From assembly GCA_050084515.1 (NCBI GenBank), contig CM114274.1:10292001-10356000 (forward strand): a DNA stretch of 64,000 nucleotides, read 5' to 3'. The notes beneath the pieces are model-generated. The model was not told the DNA's origin. It worked only from the letters and a program-made list of their open reading frames with translations, and ran no database searches. Every line of letters starts with the position of its first letter. Position 1 is the first letter of the stretch. Source of the stretch: Blasia pusilla (taxonomy: Eukaryota > Marchantiophyta > Marchantiopsida > Blasiales). A program made the translations under genes and the position numbers. Of this stretch, positions 58,411-64,000 are shown piece after piece.

Positions 58411-59941
58411 GTAAGTGTAAAAGCAAGAAGATACTCACGTGTTCATGGCATGCATTGCCATCTCCACCGTCGCCATGTGATGAGGGAATGGGTGAAGGAC
58501 CACTGCCTTCACGCAAAAATGTGCCTCCAATGAGTTGGGCCGCTCCTCCGCAAATTTGGTCCACGCCATGAACCTGTGATTTCCATCCTAGATGAAGAAA
58601 TGCAGATTCCTCATCCAGCTGAATTCCGTGCCCTCTACTTGCCTTCTAAAATCCTGGTCTCGCATCCTCCAGAATGTGTCAAGCTTTTCCAAGTCCTCCT
58701 CCGTAACCAGAGCTTGGGTTCCATGCTCGTTGTAAGGCTGAACATAGAACGGAGGAAAGCTGTCGACGTAGGATGCTGTCGCCGCCGATTGTTTAAGCTT
58801 CACGATGTCCTCGTCGGACTGAATTTCGCGGACGTATTCCATTGTCCGCAATCGGCAGAGGGGAATCCTCGGGGCGTTGTGGCCCTCCATGAGTGCCATT
58901 TGCTTTACCACCTGTCAGAACCGGGACAAGATCAATAAGCTACACTGAATTCCCAATGAATTGCAATTCACATAATTCAAAAAACCGAGATCCTCTCTTA
59001 CCCGCTCAAAAATGGGTTCGGTTTCTTGACCAGCCAACTTGTCTGAGACAGAAGCTGGCAAATCGACTGGGAACTCGTCGATCTGATAGAGGTCGATGTC
59101 TTCCGCCGGGCTTGGAGACGAGAAGGACCGCTCTCCGGCTTCTTCGGCGAGTCCACCATCTCCACGCTGGCGGTCCTCATGACCTCGTCGTCGTCGATTT
59201 GAACTTCTGGCGTTTCCACTATGTTGATTGTGTCCCCGGACTTCATGGGGGACATTTCCCGCATCCCAACACTTTTGGTTGGACGGGCTGGGCTATCGTC
59301 AATGGCTATCGCTTTTTCCCTCCTCGCTTTAGCCAACTCTGCTCTCCTCACCGACGCGTCCAAATGCTTTTTTTCTCTCTTTTCGTCGGCGATCCTTTTC
59401 TTCAAGGCCTGCGACGTCTCAGTCTCTGCGTTCTGTTTATCGAGCGCCTCTTGAATACGTCTCGCAAGAAGCACCTGGTTGTGCATCTCCGCTTCCCTTT
59501 CCCGCTCCTCGATTTCTTGCTGCCTAATTTCATTCGCCGAACGAGGCCCAGGAGATGCTGACGCCGGAGTCCTAATGGACTTCGGAGTGAAGCTCCCAGA
59601 CTTGTTGGCTTGTGATTTTTTCCTTGTCATTTTTTCCGGAAATGCCTCCACCTATGTCCACGATGAATCCCTTGATCAGTCGCCTTGCTGATGTCGAGAT
59701 GGGTAGCTCAAATCGCCTTGATGGGTAGCTCAAATCGTCTCGCGATCGTTCAGTCAAACCGTCTCGCTCTCGTTCGGTCGAACCGTCTCGCTCTCGTTTG
59801 GTCGAACCGTCTCGCTCTCGTTCCCTCGTATCGACTCGCGATGACTCGCCATGTGAAACGCCCCTTGGTATCTAATCAGCCGGTGCGGGAGAGAGGAATG
59901 GAGATCGCGAAATGAGAAACCGAAACGAGCGATTTCTGCCC

Positions 59942-59949
59942 TATTTATA
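59942..59949 (-). promoter_or_regulatory. TATA box for the ParB-methyltransferase gene, unit II
   Basis: TATAAATA on the minus strand lies 312 bases upstream of the start codon and is conserved with unit I (43754-43761), including flanking bases. It sits between the palindrome array of the divergent region and the gene. Confidence 0.6.
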
Positions 59950-60039
59950 ATTTTCTTGCCGTTGGGCTGACCGTTGGGTCCCGTTGTCCGTTCGACGGCG
60001 ACGTGCCAGTGGTTACGGAAGTCCGGAGGTGAAAAATGG

Positions 60040-60340
60040 CAACCCGTCGGAGTCCGACTGGTTGCGCGCCTCCGCCATCCTCGGAACGTCGCCACGTGCG
60101 CGAGCAACCCGTCGTCCGTTCGACGGCGACGTGCCAGAGGTTACTGAAGTCCGGAGGTGAAAAATGGCAACCTGTTTGCACGCCTCTGGCATCTTCGGGC
60201 AAGAAAGAGCGGTATCCGAGCAACTCGTTGGAGAGCGATGGGTTGCTCGCTTCGACAATGTTTGGCAGAAGCGTGTAACCCGTCCGAAGCTGACGGGTTG
60301 CAGGCTTCGGTTAGCTTCTGGAGTTACCAGGACTCCGACG
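60040..60340. repeat. Palindromes in the divergent region, unit II
   Basis: About five decayed palindromes occur where unit I has ten or more. A short duplication (CGTTCGACGGCGACGTGCCA at 59990 and 60117) indicates deletion and rearrangement by local recombination. Confidence 0.75.
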
Positions 60341-60530
60341 GGTTCCAACAAAATTAAGTGTGATTCGCAACCATCTGCTTCCCAAATCCGGTAACACATT
60401 GCAACAGAATTGAATGTGTTGTTACACAATTGGATCCATTGTGTCAGACAATGTCACCCACCGAATTCATCTTGTCAGTAAAAATCTGTGAGGAGTACCT
60501 GTTTTCCTATTCACTATAAATTAAAAATTC

Positions 60531-60558
60531 TCATTCTCATTCTCATTCTCATTCTCAC
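60531..60558. repeat. (ATTCTC)n microsatellite
   Basis: About five hexamer units stand just upstream of the transposase start codon in unit II. They are absent at the matching place in unit I, which has a single GAGAATGAGAAT remnant (minus orientation). Confidence 0.85.
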
Positions 60559-60584
60559 CCTCCTCCCGTACGGAATTTCTGGGA

Positions 60585-63500
60585 ATGGATAATTATGTTA
60601 AGCTCACTTGTGGCAGTCATCTGGCGGCCCTTCCTCAATCAGAAATCATTTGACCCCAAGCTCGTGAGTCTTTCATAGCAGTGGATGAAAATTTTAAATG
60701 TCATTCGATTTCTTCTCCAATTGGAACCATCTTTGTATCCAAAGATGTTAGGGTGGACGTGTACGGAAGACATAATAGGTGAGACGGTCCAGCCTAGTGA
60801 CCTCGGACCGTAAAGTATGGAATCTCCTACCTCTAGCAAATGGTCAATCTGAGTTTACGGGCCCTTTGAATTCGTCTGTTTCCCAAGTAGACGGTCTAGA
60901 ATTTCCTAGTGCTCCGAGCTCTACGTTTGCAACTCCAAGCTCTGCAGATCCCGCTTCAACTCCAACCTCGCACGCTCGTAACAATGTTGTTCTTCCTGAA
61001 GAGATTCCGGATATTATCAACCTCAGTGGATCTGTTGGACACCAATCGGGCCCTCTGTCTACCTACTCGTTCCTCTTGCGAGTATCAGGCAATAGTTTCC
61101 TTTCGTCTCTGGCCTTGAAAATGTTCAAGCATATTCTTGTCGACGAGCTGCCGCCCACGTACGATGGTAATTGCATTTTTGAGTTGCCTCCACTTGCTGC
61201 TCCTGCTCAAAAGAAGGATGGAGGACGCTTGAAGGGTATGGGACGAAAGTCGATTGTCATCGATGGTGCAGGCTTCAACGGACCAGTGCTTCCATTCCAG
61301 ATGGTCCTTGGATTGTCTCCCGCCGCCAATGCGTGGGAGCCTTGGAGTGTAGAAGTCCAGCATGCCCGTATCTAGAGCGCAACGGGCAAGTCAATATGTC
61401 GCAATTCCCTCCCAAGAATGCAGAAACTCCATACGAGGTCGGTGCCACAATACCGCCGGGAGGCCATCGATGTCCTCATTGTCAGGCATCGCCCTTCTAC
61501 GTTGGAGCGTGTCCTGCATACATATTTTTCATTTTCCACAACTTGGGCTCCACGTTAGAGTACACAAGGCTGGCAGTTCATGTTGGCTCCCACACTCATC
61601 CTGTGACCGATGCAATTCAAAGACACATCAAGGAGGATGTGGCGAAGAAAGTAGCCGAGGTCTACAGAAACTCTCCGGGTTCAAAGCCCAAAGTGATCAA
61701 GCTCACAACGGCATCACAAATTTGTGAACAATTGCTTGGAATCCCTGGACAAGGCGAGATCACGGCGGTTGAGGAGAAACAACTCTGGGAAAATCTCGCA
61801 TTTCTCGCTGATCCTGAATGCTTCCGGAATTTGTTGCGTCAAATACGAGTTCTGGATGGAAAGACGGCCGAAATGGATGCCATCGCCAGAATCAAGGCCA
61901 ACTCTAGATTTCCATTCATTCAGAGATGGCAGTTCATGGGCCAAGGAGGCGAGGGATCCAGGGCCTATGTCTTCAAAATGTCAACGACAGGTCCGTCGAG
62001 TGGCCTCGATCTTATAGATCGAATGAGGGAAGGGGAAGATCTTTACGTGAGTTGGGTAAGCTTTGATATTTGCTACAGAGTGCTGAACGGATGGTTGACG
62101 ATGGGTGCTCACGTTTATGACCATGTGGAGAAGGGACTCAAAACTATATTTGTCTGTGAAGTAAAGGTAGAAGACGTTGGCAGTTTGAAGATGTGCTGGT
62201 TACTCTTATTGGAGGTGGTGAAGGAAAACAAAAGGCCACCTCCGGAAATTTATGGGTTCATGGCAGACAATGCACAACGTGGGTGGATTGCTATCCGGGA
62301 AGTGTTCTGGGGTGGAGAGGTTCAACCGGAGAGGGAAAGGTCGGATGCTTTCCATTGGCAAATGATCTATGACCCAGTACACCAAATCTTGCATCAAGGA
62401 GAATAAGAGGACAGAGCATGTCACTCTACTCCAACGCTGCAAGGACAAAAAAACCTTGAAGCAGGCCATGGAATGCCAGGAAGAACTTCATGGGTGGTGG
62501 AGGAAGCATGCGATTGAGGGGAAGTACAAAGAGTTGTGCTATTGGTTGAGTTGGTGGACTGTACGTATGAGACAATGGGGAAACTTCATGCGGCAGGTGA
62601 GTTCACTATTTTGTCTTGTCAAGCTCACGCTGAGAATTGTTTGTTAAGTTGTAGCTCAGGGTGAGAAGCGTGGGAACTATATGGATTTCAAACCCAAGAA
62701 ACCAAGCAAGCTATCGGATGGGACGGGTTGCCCGTGTGTGCAACCCGACGGAAACCGACGGTTGCATCCAGATTTTTGGTGCAACCCGAGTGTGCAACCC
62801 GTCGGGACCCGACGGGTCACAGAGTCGTTCATGGGATGCCTCGGCCTTGCAACCCGTCTGGTTCTGACGGGTTGCAGTAGGTGGGTTTAAGGTTACAACA
62901 CGTCGGGACCCGACGTGTCGCAGAGTCGTTCATGGGATGCCTCGGGCCTGCAACCCGTCTGGTTCCAACAGGTCGCTTATTTCTTTGACTCCTGAGTTAT
63001 TTTCTTTCCCTTCTAACATTGCCGTCTTTGCAAGGATTGAACGTTCATGAAAATGCCCTCTGCCCCAACACAAGTGGAGCAGAAAGTGTTCATTCCTCCT
63101 GTAGGTCATCACAAGCATGCCAACAAATTTCACTTGTGGAGGCATGCCAACAAGACTAGGCAAGAGCAATGCTACGATCTGCAAAGACATCCCATATCTT
63201 CCTCACAAAAGGCATAACAAAAGGAAAGGGGCCGTCGATCTACGAGCTCTATGTCAGGGCGGCTCTGAGATCTGGTGATGAAAAAATGTATGTGGAAGCC
63301 TTCAACCGGTGCGTAGCTGGAACTCCCCTCGAGCAAGACGTACATTTTGGTGGGGATATTTGTGGGCGGGTTTCAAGACGTCCCATATAGATGGTGGTAG
63401 AGCAGTCCGAGCGAGACTTGTGGAGACCAGATAAGTATCTTGACTTCAGGCAGGTGAAGAGGCAGTATCGAGGAACAAATCCGGTGATTGATTTGGATGA

Positions 63501-64000
63501 GGAAATTACGCCGCCTAGGTATTCGGGGACCCCGAACCCGTCCCAAATCGGTGATGGAGTTACTTCTCCAAAATCAGTGAATGTGTTATTTCAAAAGCCC
63601 TCCGTTGTTGGAAGTTCGCAACATCCTGTCACTGGGGTGGTTCAACAATATGGGATTCCGGTAATGGAGGTGGATTGCAACCTAAAACGGTGGCATATAT
63701 CTCGGAGCAACCCAGGACGTGGACCCACCTGCAGGGCAGGATCTGATGGCATTAGGAGAGCATGCGACACTTTCCTAAATAAGAACTGTACAAGGATTGG
63801 ACGACCACTGCCTGGGTTTTGGGGACTCAAAACCTTTGATCGTTTCACGAGGATCGGGGATCAATTGAAGTACTTCTTCTGCCCAAATGAATCTTGCGCT
63901 TTCCGGAAGTCTTATCCGGCTGCCATTGGAGCTCCCGGGAATACCCCCACGATTTGGCCCATCGCCGTAGGTACGAACTGCACTCAAGACAAAGTGGACA
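60585..64000 (+). pseudogene. MULE-like DDE transposase, unit II (3' end beyond window)
   Basis: Exon 1 runs 60585-62596 and exon 2 from about 63034 past the window end. A long open stretch (61333-62406, 357 codons) covers the zinc-binding segment (CRSPACPYLERNG, CPHCQASPFYVGACP, HVGSHTHPV), a helical part (ITAVEEKQLWENLAFLADPE) and the core SFDICYRVLNGW...EIYGFMADNAQ. It then shifts frame at FHW before RTEHVTLLQRC. Exon 2 repeats NTSGAE-type and CPNESCAFRKSYP segments. Stops occur in the N-terminal 80 codons. The SWIM finger would lie beyond 64000. Confidence 0.65.
62715..62975. repeat. Palindrome array in the transposase intron, unit II
   Basis: About five palindromes lie in the intron 62597-63033, including variants with GGGACCCG centres (GTCGGGACCCGACG). 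They mirror 40376-40645 of unit I. Confidence 0.85.

Larger units (their letters stand above)
54839..59630 (-). pseudogene. ParB-DNA methyltransferase gene, unit II (five exons, broken)
   Basis: Minus-strand exons: 59630-59001, 58911-58439, 57594-55571, about 55325-54929 and 54890-54839. Exon 1 is the most complete copy: MTRKKSQANK..., a charged coiled coil (RRIQEALDKQNAETETSQAL), then an acidic part. Exon 2 carries the DGNHR domain; its preceding Trp codon is TAG here. Exon 3 keeps VDLLIADLPLGLRL and the full QCVKRSLKWRTAQSWIIKNE segment, where the other two copies have a stop. Exon 4 keeps SRPGDFVFDFVGLSGASIKG but has lost its 5' part, so the intron palindromes abut LDSLYNS. Stops at about 57561 (TGG to TAG) and 56913 (CAA to TAA), plus a frameshift near the end of exon 1, inactivate it. 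Confidence 0.7.
53148..64000. mobile_element. MULE-like element, unit II, inverted, runs off window
   Basis: It begins GAGGCTGGTATTCTGGCACG, the best-preserved form of the terminus, followed by the GA-rich tract. It carries the ParB-methyltransferase gene on the minus strand (59630-54839) and the transposase on the plus strand from 60585. The order is that of unit I, inverted. Its right end is beyond 64000. The left flank ends CCTCACACC (53139-53147), the expected target duplication sequence. Confidence 0.75.

Noticed and set aside
59572-59757. Start of the ParB-methyltransferase protein in the frame MTERSRDDLSYPSRRFELPI
   Set aside because: That frame closes soon after and is not open in unit I. 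The conserved frame begins at the ATG of MTRKKSQANK. The longer start in that frame uses GTG, which is unlikely in a plant.

Overview
The window is nuclear DNA of a green plant. The evidence is a plant-type HBS1 gene with GT-AG introns and several plant transposon superfamilies: CACTA with DUF4216 and DUF4218 domains, Ty1/copia, Ty3/gypsy, and a MULE-like element. I cannot name the species. Gypsy elements carrying a C5 DNA methyltransferase have been described in streptophyte algae, so a non-flowering lineage is possible, but this is a weak guess. I saw no tRNA, rRNA or CRISPR.

Layout. 1-5530: the right part of a MULE-like element (copy 1). 5541-8741: LTR-like DNA and a decayed gypsy gag. 8742 to about 15240: a CACTA element with a broken TNP2 transposase. 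15590-17350: a second gag remnant. 18283-18530: a MITE-like insertion. 19194-24829: HBS1, the only intact host gene, reconstructed as ten exons encoding about 690 residues. 24830-31035: gene-poor DNA with a possible Helitron terminus. 31470-32500: a copia remnant. About 32500-53147: a minus-strand Ty3/gypsy element that carries a C5 cytosine methyltransferase domain and a PHD remnant. It is split by two solo LTRs (32830-34078 and 36076-37583) and by a complete 13.4-kb MULE-like element (unit I, 38423-51826, target duplication CCAAATTACT). At 53148 a second MULE-like element (unit II) begins in inverted orientation and runs off the window.

The central find is the MULE-like element. It carries two divergent genes. 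One is a DDE transposase with a SWIM zinc finger. The other is a five-exon gene whose product joins a coiled basic N-terminus, a ParB/sulfiredoxin-like DGNHR domain, a helical region, and a beta-class (N4-cytosine or N6-adenine type) DNA methyltransferase domain. A beta-class methyltransferase with a ParB-like domain is an arrangement known from phages and prokaryotic mobile elements, so its presence in a plant DNA transposon is unexpected. All copies seen are broken, mostly by C-to-T or G-to-A stops.

The element's introns and spacers, but not its exons, hold dozens of near-perfect 24-27 bp palindromes built on the half-site GCAACCCGTCGGA. Their arms co-vary and they lie about every 60-65 bp in the densest arrays. 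They look like sites for a dyad-symmetric DNA-binding or DNA-modifying protein, and the ParB-methyltransferase protein encoded between them is the obvious candidate. That link is inference.
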